From: Molanna angustata
Lineage: Eukaryota; Arthropoda; Insecta; Trichoptera; Molannidae
Assembly: GCA_963576475.1 (NCBI GenBank)
Contig: OY754974.1
Span: 11,242,904-11,306,903, forward strand
Length of the DNA: 64,000 nucleotides
Reading direction: 5' to 3'
The translations under genes were made by a program, and so were the position numbers. Numbering within the stretch: the first letter of the stretch is position 1; every line of letters begins with the position of its first letter. Below, one piece after another: positions 1-10,410 of the stretch. The notes beneath the pieces were generated by a model. The model was not told where the DNA came from, did no database searches, and saw nothing but the letters and a program-made list of their open reading frames with translations.

Positions 1-1290
1 CTATATTTTTCACAGTTTTTCCAACTTTGAAGTCAACAAACACCAACTTTGAGGCTTCGCAGCATATATGTTCTCTATATATGAATTAACTCAGAATTCA
101 GAGTAGAACATTAAATGTTCTAAATTTTAGTGTATCTGTGTGTGTGTGTGTGTGTCCCCTCCCCCCTTATAACTTCTGATCCCCTCAATGAACACAGCCT
201 AAAATTTCAGAAAATATAGAAAATTATAGCCCTAAAAAACTTTTATACTCAGAATTTAGAATTTTTTTCAATCAGGGGTTATCAACATTTGAATTTTTAC
301 TTTATTTTTCCATATATCTCAAAAACCATATAAGACAAAAAAAAATTGTGAATTTGCCGGTTATTTAATCTGTGCTGTCTTGTTGTGCACATCTTTAACT
401 TTTTAATTGTGCCCCTTTAACTTAATTTTAATTTATCATTATTCATACATTGAGACACGTGAGGTATAAATCATAATATGAGTTTCTAGCGGTCAATGCT
501 TCCCCTCCCCTCCCCACCACTCCTTATCTCTCTCCTTTCCCATCCTGTTTTCATAATTGTTAATAAATGTATATGCACCTAATATATTTTTAGAATACTA
601 TAATTGGCAACATAAAAATTATCTCTGTATCTTTGTATAAATCTTTATTGTATTGCTGTTGTATTCTATAAAATAAAATTAAAAAAAAAAAGACAGAACG
701 CTGAAAATAGGTAGGTATAAATATAGACAAATACAAAATCTCAAATTTGTTTTTTTTATACCAAAGGTCCAGAGTTTCTCAAACATTTATTTATAAGAAA
801 AACATTTTTTTATGACAAATTTATATGTTTAACTGCCTATATTTCCAATTTCATTTTTAAATATTGAAAAAAGTCGAAAGACCCCAACTAGATAATTTAA
901 TTTTCTATAAAAAATATGAACAATGTAGTAGTACATCTCAAACTTTTTTTAGCAATTAAAAGAAAAAAATTAATGACGACATTGTTTCATACAATTTGTA
1001 AGGCAGTATACCCTACACAATATCTCACTTAATAGTTTGATACCTACTTAATCTCCAAACATACATACATATCATCGTGCTGTTTTCATATTCAGGGAAG
1101 GAAAAACAGACTGACCTCCATACTATCCTATCCTATTATACATACCTACATGTTTATATAGAAAACAAAAAATCTTAAATATTTCTTAATTTGTGATTAA
1201 GGGTTTATAGTTAATTCTTCAATTGTACATAATATCGCCATCGACAGTTGGATCTCGTGTGTTACATGCATTATTCCTCCAAACAACTAG
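1..1290 (+). repeat. Helentron-like repeat copy H1 (left end cut by window)
   Basis: The sequence follows the family consensus seen far more cleanly at 27-43 kb: the 'gcttcgcagcatatatg' block, a GT microsatellite at 130-155, the 'cttataacttctgatcc' block, and the 3' end with an 'atcgacagttgga' motif (1238-1250) and a CTAG terminus (1287-1290). It is older than the intronic copies. A 13-bp block interrupts the 3' tip, and a retroposon is inserted near 342-690. Confidence 0.8.
342..690 (+). mobile_element. Retroposon tail nested in H1
   Basis: The Helentron consensus is interrupted here by about 350 bp that ends in 'aaaataaaattaaaaaaaaaaa'. The short target motif 'aagaca' occurs at both junctions. 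There is no coding frame. It looks like a 5'-truncated LINE 3' UTR or a SINE, oriented + by its A tail. The family is not identified. Confidence 0.5.
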
Positions 1291-1520
1291 TATTTAAAAA
1301 CTTTTCATGTTTCAAAATGCTATTCTTCATTTTTTGTAGAACAAACATATCAACTATTAATTATAGAAGAATGTGTTTTCAACATTTTTTATTAAAAAAT
1401 ATGTACATAGTCAAGGAGTCATTTTACTCAATGCTCATAAACCAAAGAAGAAAAATCAAGCTATTAATTGGAATATTTCCTTATATTTATATAGTAACAT
1501 AAGACTGTGTGTCCTAGTAT

Positions 1521-4250
1521 ATGAATTATTTTTTATGTATACTACATTTCACATATTTGTATGGTGAGTTACACTATAGCCTGTGGGAAGAGTACAGAAA
1601 ATCTCTAACAGAATATCATAAGGTTATAAGGAAAGCCAAAACGGAATCTTGGAAAAAGTTCTGCAGTACCATAAATGGTACTAAAGAAACAGCAAGGATT
1701 AATAAAATCCTTGCCAGGAGGAAGGAACCTGATATAGGTCTCCTAACAAAAGAAGATGGTTATTATACTGCAACATGCAAGGAAACACTTGAGCTATTAG
1801 CTAAAACACATTTTCCTGGATGCGAAACGGTGAAGGAAACCATCACTAAGCCTCCAGGATGCGATAAACCAAGTTTAAATGACTGGAGATTAGCATCAAA
1901 AATCTTCAGGCCTAATCAAATCAAATGGGCTATCAACTCTTTTGAGCCTTATAAAAGCAGTGGAAATGATAACATATTCCCTGCTCTTCTACAGAACGGT
2001 ATAGAAAAAATCATGCCGACACTGCTGAAAATATTCAGATCCAGTCTTGCATGGGGCTATGTTCCACAAAGCTGGAGAACAGTCAAAGTAACCTATATAC
2101 CAAAACCAGGTAAAGAAAGTTATAAGACTCCAAAAGCTTATAGACCAATTGGTCTATCTTCATTCATGCTAAAAACTATGGAAAAGATTTTACATAGATA
2201 CATAGTGAGCAATATAATAACATTGCATCCTATTCATCCAAAGCAACATGCTTACCAAGAGGGCAAATCTACTGAAACAGCTCTCATTGAAATCGTAGGA
2301 AATATAAGAAAATCCCTAGATAGCGGAGAAATTACTCTGTGTGCGTTCCTTGACATAGAAGGAGCATTTGATGCAGTACCAATAAGCGTACTAATTAGTG
2401 GACTAAGACAGAAACATGTAGACAACACTATAATAAAATGGATTGACAACATGTTATCCAATAGATACATCATAACTAATCTGGTGGATGAGACTACTAA
2501 GGCTAAAACAAACAGGGGGTGTCCGCAGGGTGGAGTCTTATCACCACTCCTGTGGACGCTGGCTGTGGATGGCCTAGTATGCACACTGAACGAATGTGGA
2601 TATAATACACAAAGCTATGCAGATGATATAGTCATTACAATCAGAGGGAAAGAATGTGAAACAATCTCTGATCTGCTACAAAATGCACTAAAAATAGTTG
2701 AAAAATGGTGCAAAGATAATGGACTAACAGTTAATGCAAATAAAACAACTGTTGTACCTTTCACTAGGAAAAGAAAGTTGGATAAACTCTCACCTCCAAT
2801 ATTCTTTGGAAAAAAACTGGACTTTTCCAATGAAGTAAAATATCTAGGTATAACATTGGATAGTAAATTAACATGGACACAACATGTAGAAAAAGTTGCT
2901 CAAAAAGCAATCAAAGCATTATGGACATGCCATAGACTCATAGGGAATAATTGGGGACTAAAACCCCAACAAGCTCTGTGGTCATACACTACAATAATAA
3001 GACCCATAGTATCTTATGCTGTAACAGTTTGGAATGACAAACTACAACAAAGAGGCTGTGTAGATAAACTTAAACGTTTACAAAGATTAGCCTGCTTGCT
3101 CATTACGGGAGCCTTACACACAACTCCCACCGCTTCTCTAGAGGCCATGATTAGTCTACCACCTCTCCATTTATACCTTGAAAAAATGGCAAAGGAAGGT
3201 ATTATAAGACTAACAAGTGGAAATAAACTAAACACAAATTTAGAAATCCAAGCAAATCTAAACAAAATAGAATCTCAAGACAAATTACTTGCATTCCCAA
3301 CAGATAAAATATTAACTGTTTACAACTTTGAAAAACCATACAAAGTAGAAATACAAACTAAAACTACAATAGCAGATGTTTGGTATCAGGAATCCAATGG
3401 TGCACTTATATGGTACACTGACGGATCCAAGAAAAAGAATGGTATAGGATCGGGCATATATGGGCAAGTGCCTAGGGTGAAGATCCACAAGCACTTGGGA
3501 CAGTATGCAACGATCTTCCAGGCAGAAATATGTGCCATAACACTCTGTGCCTATGAAATCCTAAGAAGGAATTATAAGAACCACAGAATATACATTTACT
3601 CTGATAGTCAAGCTGCTCTTAAAGCTCTTGATTCCTACACAGTAACTTCATCAACAGTACTAGACTGCATTGAAGCGCTGAAGACTCTATCAGTAAACTA
3701 TGGTAACAAAATCATATTAAGATGGGTACCTGGACACTCCAATTATAAAGGTAACGAGGAGGCTGATGCTCTGGCAAATAGGGGAGCGGACATAGCTACC
3801 TATGGGCCGGAGCCTCACTGTCTCCTAGCTAATAGTATTGTCAAATCAACACTTTACCAAAGAATGCTTAACAATGCCACTGAACTCTGGTTATCTACCC
3901 CAGGACAAAGACATTCAAAAGCACTCATTTCAGGATTCTCTTCAACACACTCTAAGCGGATCCTAACAATGAGCAGGAATAACCTTAGGATTCTTACTAG
4001 AATCTTAACTGGTCACTGTAGACTCAATAAACATCTATGCACGATGAATCTATCGGAAATGTACCTATGCAGGTTCTGCATGGATGAACATGAAACACCG
4101 ATGCATCTACTTATAGAATGTGGCCCACTAATGCAAACAAGAGTAAAGAAAATAGGTTTGCATATTGCTGATCAAAAGCAAATCAGAGACACCGATCCAC
4201 AAAGGATTTTACAGTTCTTCCAGGAGATAGGACTATGGAATGACATCTAG
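1521..4250 (+). CDS. LINE ORF2 fragment: reverse transcriptase, RNase H and C-terminal zinc knuckle
   Basis: This frame is open for 909 codons, but the first 17 codons (1521-1571) lie in flanking DNA outside the target-site duplication, so true element coding starts at 1572. The RT domain spans about residues 150-470, with the FLDIEGAFDA block (first catalytic Asp) near 279-288 and the catalytic YADD at 366-369. RNase H starts at the WYTDGS motif (Asp 634), continues through IYSDSQAALKAL, and ends with the VPGHSNYKGNEEADALANRG block. A C-terminal C-X2-C-X7-H-X4-C-like finger starts near residue 850 (CRFC...HETPMHLLIEC). The product copies element RNA into DNA at a nick. Without the endonuclease this copy is dead on arrival. 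It has no stop codon or frameshift, unlike every other LINE piece in the window. Confidence 0.93.
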   Translation: MNYFLCILHFTYLYGELHYSLWEEYRKSLTEYHKVIRKAKTESWKKFCSTINGTKETARINKILARRKEPDIGLLTKEDGYYTATCKETLELLAKTHFPGCETVKETITKPPGCDKPSLNDWRLASKIFRPNQIKWAINSFEPYKSSGNDNIFPALLQNGIEKIMPTLLKIFRSSLAWGYVPQSWRTVKVTYIPKPGKESYKTPKAYRPIGLSSFMLKTMEKILHRYIVSNIITLHPIHPKQHAYQEGKSTETALIEIVGNIRKSLDSGEITLCAFLDIEGAFDAVPISVLISGLRQKHVDNTIIKWIDNMLSNRYIITNLVDETTKAKTNRGCPQGGVLSPLLWTLAVDGLVCTLNECGYNTQSYADDIVITIRGKECETISDLLQNALKIVEKWCKDNGLTVNANKTTVVPFTRKRKLDKLSPPIFFGKKLDFSNEVKYLGITLDSKLTWTQHVEKVAQKAIKALWTCHRLIGNNWGLKPQQALWSYTTIIRPIVSYAVTVWNDKLQQRGCVDKLKRLQRLACLLITGALHTTPTASLEAMISLPPLHLYLEKMAKEGIIRLTSGNKLNTNLEIQANLNKIESQDKLLAFPTDKILTVYNFEKPYKVEIQTKTTIADVWYQESNGALIWYTDGSKKKNGIGSGIYGQVPRVKIHKHLGQYATIFQAEICAITLCAYEILRRNYKNHRIYIYSDSQAALKALDSYTVTSSTVLDCIEALKTLSVNYGNKIILRWVPGHSNYKGNEEADALANRGADIATYGPEPHCLLANSIVKSTLYQRMLNNATELWLSTPGQRHSKALISGFSSTHSKRILTMSRNNLRILTRILTGHCRLNKHLCTMNLSEMYLCRFCMDEHETPMHLLIECGPLMQTRVKKIGLHIADQKQIRDTDPQRILQFFQEIGLWNDI
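1561..1571. repeat. Target-site duplication, left copy
   Basis: ATGGTGAGTTA occurs immediately before the LINE and again at 4334-4344, immediately after its poly-A tail. An exact 11-bp match marks target-primed insertion and fixes the element at 1572-4333. Confidence 0.85.
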
Positions 4251-4333
4251 CAGGCAAAGTATCACAATGGACTACTATTGAGTCGACGTGAGAGGGTCTC
4301 TAGATGGGTTATAATAAAAAAAAAAAAAAAAAA
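1572..4333 (+). mobile_element. 5'-truncated non-LTR retrotransposon (LINE with RT and RNase H)
   Basis: The insertion is bounded by 11-bp direct repeats and ends in about 18 A residues (4316-4333). It carries only the 3' part of ORF2 and a ~65-bp 3' UTR. The apurinic endonuclease domain and ORF1 are absent, as expected of 5' truncation during target-primed reverse transcription. The frame is uninterrupted, so the insertion is recent. The RT wording around 'FLDIEGAFDAVP' together with an RNase H domain resembles LOA- or I-group LINEs; the clade is my inference. Confidence 0.9.
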
Positions 4334-4344
4334 ATGGTGAGTTA
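4334..4344. repeat. Target-site duplication, right copy
   Basis: ATGGTGAGTTA follows the poly-A tract and matches 1561-1571 exactly. The TAA that would end the candidate minus-strand small gene (4344-4342) lies inside this repeat. Confidence 0.85.
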
Positions 4345-4672
4345 GATGCTCACAAGATCGCAAGAAGTCCCCTTAGCCATACTCTGGCTTAGGTCGTCAG
4401 GTTGTTTAGATCCTCCATCATTCCCATCTAATGTCTTCATTCTTATCATACATTCCTTCCTCTAAGAGGAGAATTAAATGAAAATATGCCTAGATAAATT
4501 TTACAATTTTTTTATCCTCTTAACATTGCGAAATGACAAAAATTATTGGAGAAATGACTCACCTATGTGCCGCTTTCCTGTACCACTTTCTTCCAATGTT
4601 AGCGATCTCCGAATCAGGATCTGTGGAGGGCGGACTCCTAAGGAACTCCCTCATGTACCCCGGATCTGCCAT
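4342..4672 (-). CDS. Candidate small two-exon protein, function unknown
   Basis: On the minus strand an ATG at 4672 in a good context (CAAAATGG) opens a 36-codon exon (4672-4563). The exon ends at a strong donor, CATAG|GTGAGT. A ~103-bp AT-rich intron with the pyrimidine stretch ATTCTCCTCTTAG leads to exon 2 (4459-4342) in matching phase, ending in TAA, for 75 aa in total. Exon 1 reads MADPGYMREFLRSPP...WYRKAAHR, and a further possible acceptor TTTTGCAG (about 4708) precedes it. A different acceptor two bases upstream (AG|AGGAAGG) would give a shorter C terminus. I do not recognise a family. The LINE landed exactly at the stop codon. Moderate to low confidence. Confidence 0.4.
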
Positions 4673-4864
4673 TTTGAACGCGAAGACACGTCTATTCAAA
4701 CTGCAAAATGATGCTGCACTACAGTACTTGAATGTTTTATGTATGATGAATAATTTCCTCCTTACAAACACCATCAGTTATTTTTTTTTACTTATCACAC
4801 TTCGAAAAAACCACCACCTCAAGCTTTGCCTACATAATGCATCATTGTTAGTACAAATATAATA

Positions 4865-5780
4865 AAATCCAAGTAATTATTAAACAAATCACAATGTTAA
4901 ACCACAAAAGCACACAAAAGAGTGAAATATAACTAAAATATTATTTAAATACACTTTTATTTGTTACAAAATAGATATATTTATAGATGAAATAAAGCTT
5001 CTAATTAAAGTTTCAATGATAAATACACTTGACCTTCTGAAATAAGAAAGATATAATGAGCTACATAAGAATATTTTGCATACTTGGAATACAAATAAAT
5101 ACATAAGACATCTACAAACATTTTAAAACAATATAAAGCTACATAATATAATAAAATGTATTAGTACAACAGTTATGTGTTAAAACATTAAAATATAATT
5201 ATTCAAGTTCAAATTATCCTCATTTATTACATTAAATTAAATACATTGAAAATGCTCACAGCAAACACAGCTGTCTTAATGTTGAATAATAAATAATTTA
5301 AAGTCAGAGGAGTAAATTTATGACAAAATTAATATACAATATAATGCAATACTATACATTTGTGGAACGAAAACTAAATAGTAATGATCAAATATGCTAG
5401 ATAAAAGCGTTTTAATGAAATGTTTTAGTTATGTCAAAAACGAAAATCTTAATTTTATGGGATTGACATACCAACACTAGAAACCAGATGATTCCTTTAA
5501 GCGCAAACTCGTGAAAAATTCTCGTATCGAATGAAAAATACAATAATCACGTTTTACAATTGTTGAAATAAACATAAAATGGGAAGAAATCCTCTAATTT
5601 TCTGATTTTTTAAACACCTCACATAAAATTGCGCTGCGTTTTCTCTAGCTAATAGCATCTGATAGCATCTAATAGAAAACGTGTATTTTATATTTTTGTT
5701 TTTACTTTAATTCCAGTTTTCACCACTAGAACTGACAGCTGAAAAGTACTATCGGAAAAACACTCAGAAAAGGAACCTTC
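4865..5780. other. AT-rich interval, nothing recognised
   Basis: I see no frame with protein-like composition, no tRNA-like motif and no strong repeat on either strand. The DNA is AT-rich with many short A and T runs. Confidence 0.6.
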
Positions 5781-5799
5781 TTTATCGACCGGCTTTAGG

Positions 5800-7500
5800 T
5801 AATATCACAGAACATACTAAAGCCGGAATGACACCAGGTAATATAACAACTCATATTTCAACTCATTGGAATATGAACTGAAAAAATGACATTGGCCTGA
5901 CCCATATCATAAATGACTAAAATGTTATTGCTCTAAAAACATTATACTGAAATTACATATCGATATTACAGCAATTGCCTCTCTTGACTGTCAAATAACT
6001 TGCATTTTTGGGTGCATTAATGATTCTCGCTTGTTTTTTATTACATTTTGAGTTTAATTACCTGTTTCGAAATATTATGAAAATCAAATGAGACGCTCTA
6101 GCAAAAAATGTACGCGGTCTTGATTGGATAAGAGAAAAAAAATCAAGGAGCTTTTTAGCATATTAAACGAACAACTCTCATTAGAAGATACATTTTCATA
6201 GAAATGATATTTTTTGAAAATAAATGGAATGTATTTCTAATACTTAAAATCATACATTCAAAGGCCAAATACCTATCTAGTGATGCGAGAAGCAATATCT
6301 TAAAAAACAGTAGTAAGAACATTCCAATCATAGCAATTATATCGAAGAACTCCGATGTGCTGATATTTTTTTATAGCTAGGAATGTACGTCTGGATCAAT
6401 CAAAAGAACCTCCCCTGTTCGCGTTATATTTATTTAAATCCGGCGCTAAATCAGCTGACCACAAACAAACATTTGTGAAAAATTTAGTGCGTGAATAAAA
6501 AGAAAAAATTGACAATAACAGATAACCTCCAAAATGTGACATTTACGAGTGAAAGATTTTTGACAGTCGAAATTTGACACGCGTCGTGTCGACACGGACC
6601 GCGCTCACTGTGGCTGGAGCAGCTGCAAACCGCACCCGAGGGTGTCGGTTAGGCTCGCTCCACATCGGTAGCCATGGATGTGACACCTGGAGTGCCGAGA
6701 TGGATCGGCGCACCACCATTCGGCGAGAGAGCCGCTTTCCTGGGCCGAAGCGGGTGCTGAGTTTGGAAAGTGTTCCAAACGCTGTTGGGTCGCGCTGGAC
6801 CCTGGAGCAACGGCCTGCATCTTCTTGAGACTCGCGCTGCCGTCGTTCGCGCCCGCCAGTCACCCAACCGGTATCTGCCGGTGTCTGGGACCCGAGGTTG
6901 CTTTCGCCGATAGCTTTGCCCCTTGGCGTGCTGATGCACCGCCAATCCATTCCGGTATTGGCGGTGCATCAGCACGCCCATGGCCGAGACGAGAAAATTA
7001 TGTGTGCCCCAGAAAACTATATACTTGTATGTGATAATTTGTTTTTCTCCGTGTGACAATAATTCGGCTGTGTGATTTTATTTAATTTATTTTATTTTAT
7101 TCATTTTAACGTGTGACGTCCAATATTGACTATCTATCTTAAATTTGTGACGTCCTAATTTATTGACAATGTTATTTATTTTAACTATTTATTTTACCAG
7201 ACATTTTAATAATTTTATCTAGTGACATGACCGTGCCGTCTGACGTTTGTGCGCTGACACTTGACATTTGTGTATCGTCAGACCACGGCTTCAAATTTTG
7301 TTTAGTTTTTTATCAATCTCGTTCAGCGACTATGTGTGGAATATCAAATTCCAAAACAGACATTGAAAGAAAAGTAGGCTCGACCTCCAAGCCTCTTGGG
7401 AGGAGGGTATCACTTTCAGTTTATATGACTTCAAAAATTACTGTCAACACTACTTTTCAACTCATATTCCACATGAGTTGGAATATTACCTCGTGTCAGT
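5800..7500. mobile_element. Possible DNA element with diverged terminal inverted repeats
   Basis: The segment around 5817-5853 (taaagccggaatgacaccag, then ggtaatat..caactcat) recurs as its reverse complement at 7457-7500, with about five mismatches in 37 bases. Both are followed inward by ggaatatga-type sequence. The interior contains a GC-rich stretch (6580-7010) with only short frames and no recognisable transposase. Ends and superfamily are not fixed. Confidence 0.4.
6926..6982. repeat. Perfect GC-rich inverted repeat (hairpin)
   Basis: A 22-base arm, GGCGTGCTGATGCACCGCCA plus AT, is followed by a ~10-base loop and its exact reverse complement. It lies at the 3' edge of the GC-rich block. 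Perfect pairing of this length suggests either recent formation or a terminal hairpin of a mobile element. Confidence 0.75.
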
Positions 7501-7844
7501 CGGGCTTTAACAAGGCCCTCTGGATTCGTTCTCTTTCTTCTGACAGGTCGAGAGGTAGGAGAAAACGAGTGGGTTGTGGCCAACGCTAAACTCTTCACTA
7601 ACAAGTCATTCTATAAAGTATTCAAATTTTGTATGGAAAATATGCAGCAGTTTCATAAAAACTTGATTAATCTTCTGTCATTTTATGAAAGCGATGTGTC
7701 TTTTTCCATTTTGAAAATAAAAATTTCAAATTTTAAGTTTCATGAGCTTGGGGTTACTTTGAAATATTTGATAAATAAAAAAAAATGAGAAGCACTGATC
7801 CGATATCCTTCAAAAGCAAATGGGGTCCTAGCAAGCAATAGATA

Positions 7845-8045
7845 TATAAATTTGCAAAATTTGAAAGAAATCGAATAAACACGCCGTACACAGCACAGAG
7901 CACATAGTACACAGCACACACACACAGATACATTGTGATGAAACTTTCAGATTACAATCTCAGCATGATACTAGTTGATAATCTGTAATAAAAAATATCC
8001 TGAAAAATTGCGAAATCATAAATCCCCACTATATTCCCTCAGATA
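7845..8045 (+). repeat. Interspersed repeat family C, copy 1
   Basis: This block (CA-rich microsatellite, then 'gatgaaactttcag.tacaatctcagcatgatact', then 'gaaatc.taaatccccactat') recurs in diverged form at 11090-11225 and 11965-12180 and, reversed, at 17470-17580. It carries no frame. The layout, a microsatellite inside a non-coding body, recalls the Helentron family further right, but its ends are not clear. Confidence 0.55.
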
Positions 8046-8049
8046 AGTG

Positions 8050-8530
8050 AGGCCGACGAATATGGCCGACGAATAATTTTATGGAGTTTGACCTAAGAAT
8101 GAGAAAGTTCCATCTGTTAAAACCAAAAAGCTGAGAAAAATTGGATCTAAGTATGTATCACACTCATATTGAATATATTACAGATTAAACCTTATTATTT
8201 TCGTAAAATAAAACTACGTCACTTTACGGTATTTTTATTGTTTCGTATTATAAATTAGGTCAGTTAGAACCCTTTTCAGGAATTATTCGTAGGTGTCTGC
8301 TGTCAATATTGGCGATTAATCGCATTTAAATACACCTTGTTAACAATAAAACTAGATAATTACACAAATCTACTAAAACAAACGTTGAAATTATTATAAA
8401 TATAATTACGATTATAAGGAAAATCTTGAACGACAAATTTTTGCCGTCATGTGGAGATCGTATTTCGAATTAAACATAATAAATATATCATAATAAATTT
8501 GTATAATGTGCACAACAACATAATGAACTA
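8050..8530. other. AT-rich interval, nothing recognised
   Basis: I see no protein-like frame or repeat boundary here. Confidence 0.55.
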
Positions 8531-8534
8531 AAAC

Positions 8535-8764
8535 TTGTCGGCCTTCGTGGCTCAGCTGGTTAGGTATGTGACTGCTGATCCAAGGGTCCCGGGTTCGATT
8601 CCCGGTGGAGACACAGTTTTTCATTGTGTTTTCAGTCTGGATCTGTGAGACGATAAATATCGTAAGTCTCCAGAATGTGGCAACTTGTTATTGGGTGCGT
8701 GTCAAATATTTATTTGACATAGCACGTCCTGTTAGTTGCCTGAGAAGCTATATAAAATAAAATA
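8535..8764 (+). mobile_element. tRNA-derived SINE, family 1
   Basis: The head (8540-8613) has a tRNA-like arrangement with an A box near 'gtggctcagctggttaggta' and a near-perfect B box GGTTCGATTCC at 8592-8602. It is followed by a ~140-bp unrelated body and an A-rich tail, 'tataaaataaaataa'. Related body pieces occur in KDSR intron 2 at 14990-15073 (+) and 15345-15450 (-). The missing CCA-type end, fused body and A tail argue against a functional tRNA gene. Confidence 0.75.
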
Positions 8765-9090
8765 ACCATGAGAATGTTTCTGACAATAAACTCAATGTAT
8801 TTATGTTGATACCAAATAATATTACAATAGTTTTATACGGTTTAATATTAATAAATAGATAGTAAAAAACGATTTACTTACTGAGATTTTAAAAAGTAAA
8901 GGAGACGAAACTAACCGAAAACTAATTTAAATGCAAAAATTATAGTAGGTACATATGCGAAATTATTCGAATGAAACGTCGGCCATATTGGAAATTATAA
9001 CAGCTAATTCAGAGGGCGCTGATACTAACTATATGGGTAACATTACGCCTGTCATAGACGGTTGAAATATCAAAATTAAAATAAAATGCG

Positions 9091-9295
9091 TAATACGACA
9101 ATGGCCCTGAGTCAAATTGAAAACGCTGTTCGTTATCGCCAAGCGCTATTTTTTTTTGTATGTGATTTGACGTTTGTTGTAGAAATTTTTTCTACAATAA
9201 CAAACAACAAACGTCAAATCCCATACAAAAAAAAATTAGCGCTTGGCGATAACGAACAGCGTTTTCAATTTGACTTGGGGGCATTGTCATTATCA
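9091..9295. mobile_element. Foldback MITE
   Basis: Two ~90-bp arms are near-perfect reverse complements: left starts 'taatacgacaatggccc' and right ends 'gggggcattgtcatta'. Both include 'gaaaacgctgttcgttatcg' or its complement, meeting at the centre near 9190 in 'agaaattttttct'. There is no coding capacity. The structure is that of a hairpin MITE; the superfamily is unknown. Confidence 0.75.
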
Positions 9296-9396
9296 AGTTT
9301 GTTCATAACCGAAATAACATTAAATTTATTTGAAAAATAAATTTGTAATATTTGGGATTGGTAAAACCACTAAAGAAGGGTGAGCATGCTCATGCT

Positions 9397-9805
9397 GTGG
9401 AATAATCGTCGGGGATCTGACAGTAGGTATTTCCACGGTGAATAAATGTGGAATAATCGTCGGCTGCCGACTGTGGATCTTCTAACAATGAATCATTGTG
9501 GAATAGACATCGGTATGCCGACAATGGATTTTCTAACAGTGAATCATTGTGGAATAAAGATCGATTTGCCGACAGTGGATATTCTGACAATGAATCATTG
9601 TGGAATAGACATCGGTCTGCCGACGGTGGGTGTTCTAACAGTAAATCACTGTGGAATAATTGTCGGGGATCCGACAGTAGGTATTCACACGGTGAATAAA
9701 TGTGGAATAATCGTCGGCTGCCGACTGTGGATATTGTAACATTGAATTACTTTGGAATAATCATCGGGCCGACGGTGGATATTCCTAAAGTGAAATACAC
9801 CGTCG
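9397..9805 (+). repeat. ~51-bp minisatellite with GTCGG/CCGAC dyads
   Basis: Eight units of 50-51 bp each start 'gtggaataat' (or near variants) at 9397, 9448, then about every 51 bp to 9651, 9702 and 9752. Each unit carries a small dyad such as GTCGGctGCCGAC or GTCGGggatcCGAC. Units 6 and 7 match units 1 and 2 better than their immediate neighbours, so there is a five-unit (~254 bp) higher-order period. Confidence 0.85.
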
Positions 9806-9854
9806 GTGCCGTTCGTTGGGGATGATATGTTTTGCACTATTGCCAATCACTAGC

Positions 9855-9869
9855 TGACCTTATATTTTT
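9855..9869. repeat. Direct repeat flanking the GC-rich insert, left
   Basis: TGACCTTATATTTTT is repeated exactly at 10396-10410, on the far side of the GC-rich segment. A 15-bp length suits a LINE-type target-site duplication. Confidence 0.65.
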
Positions 9870-10395
9870 TGCCTAGGTTGCGGCTCTAAGGACCCAGGCA
9901 GTAAAGGCGGGGGTGGGCGGCCGACGCTGTTGTGCCCTCGTCATTCTATACTTAGAGAAGAGCAGGACGGACGCCTCTAGTCTCGCTCGGCAGTTACTCG
10001 TCAACTGTGGCGAATGTTGTTGTGTGGTTCGGGCACACCGCCGGCGCAGACGTCGGGTCAGACATCCTGTGTTGACAACTAGACGTCAAATCTGACAGGT
10101 GATGATTGCGTCGGATGCCCCCGGTGTTAGCCCGCGGAACCTTCGGACGCCAACACGAGGACCGAGGGGTCGGGGTACAAGCCCCTCCGACTTGAAACGG
10201 AGTGTTCTTAGCGGCCGATTTCGAGACCAATCGGAGGCCCTGACGTGTGTGGTTGGATTCTCGGGGGCAGTGGTTGAACCCGATGGATGGTGGATATTTT
10301 GTGTTTGTCCGATGTTGCGGCTGCGTCCGGTGGTGAACAGGGCCAATGAGCTCTATAGCGTCGCCGGCGTGGAAGTGGATCGCGATCTCCCTCGA
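9870..10395. mobile_element. GC-rich insertion bounded by a 15-bp direct repeat
   Basis: This 526-bp segment is strikingly GC-rich compared with its AT-rich surroundings and sits within the GTCGG-rich field. The 15-bp duplication shows it was inserted. Frames run through it on both strands (for example minus 10346-10089), but none shows a motif I recognise. It may be a 5' UTR or ORF1-type LINE piece or other foreign DNA. Confidence 0.55.
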
Positions 10396-10410
10396 TGACC
10401 TTATATTTTT
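10396..10410. repeat. Direct repeat flanking the GC-rich insert, right
   Basis: Exact partner of 9855-9869. Confidence 0.65.

Noticed and set aside
6543..7059. Overlapping minus-strand frames in the GC-rich block
   Set aside because: Several frames are open on both strands because of base composition. None has a recognisable domain or start context.
8540..8613. Possible functional tRNA gene
   Set aside because: It has good A and B boxes but is joined to a SINE body with A tail, and the cloverleaf is imperfect. The same holds for 35740-35822, 52130-52195 and 54340-54418.
9397..9805. CRISPR-like array
   Set aside because: Units are contiguous diverged repeats without unique spacers, in an animal genome.
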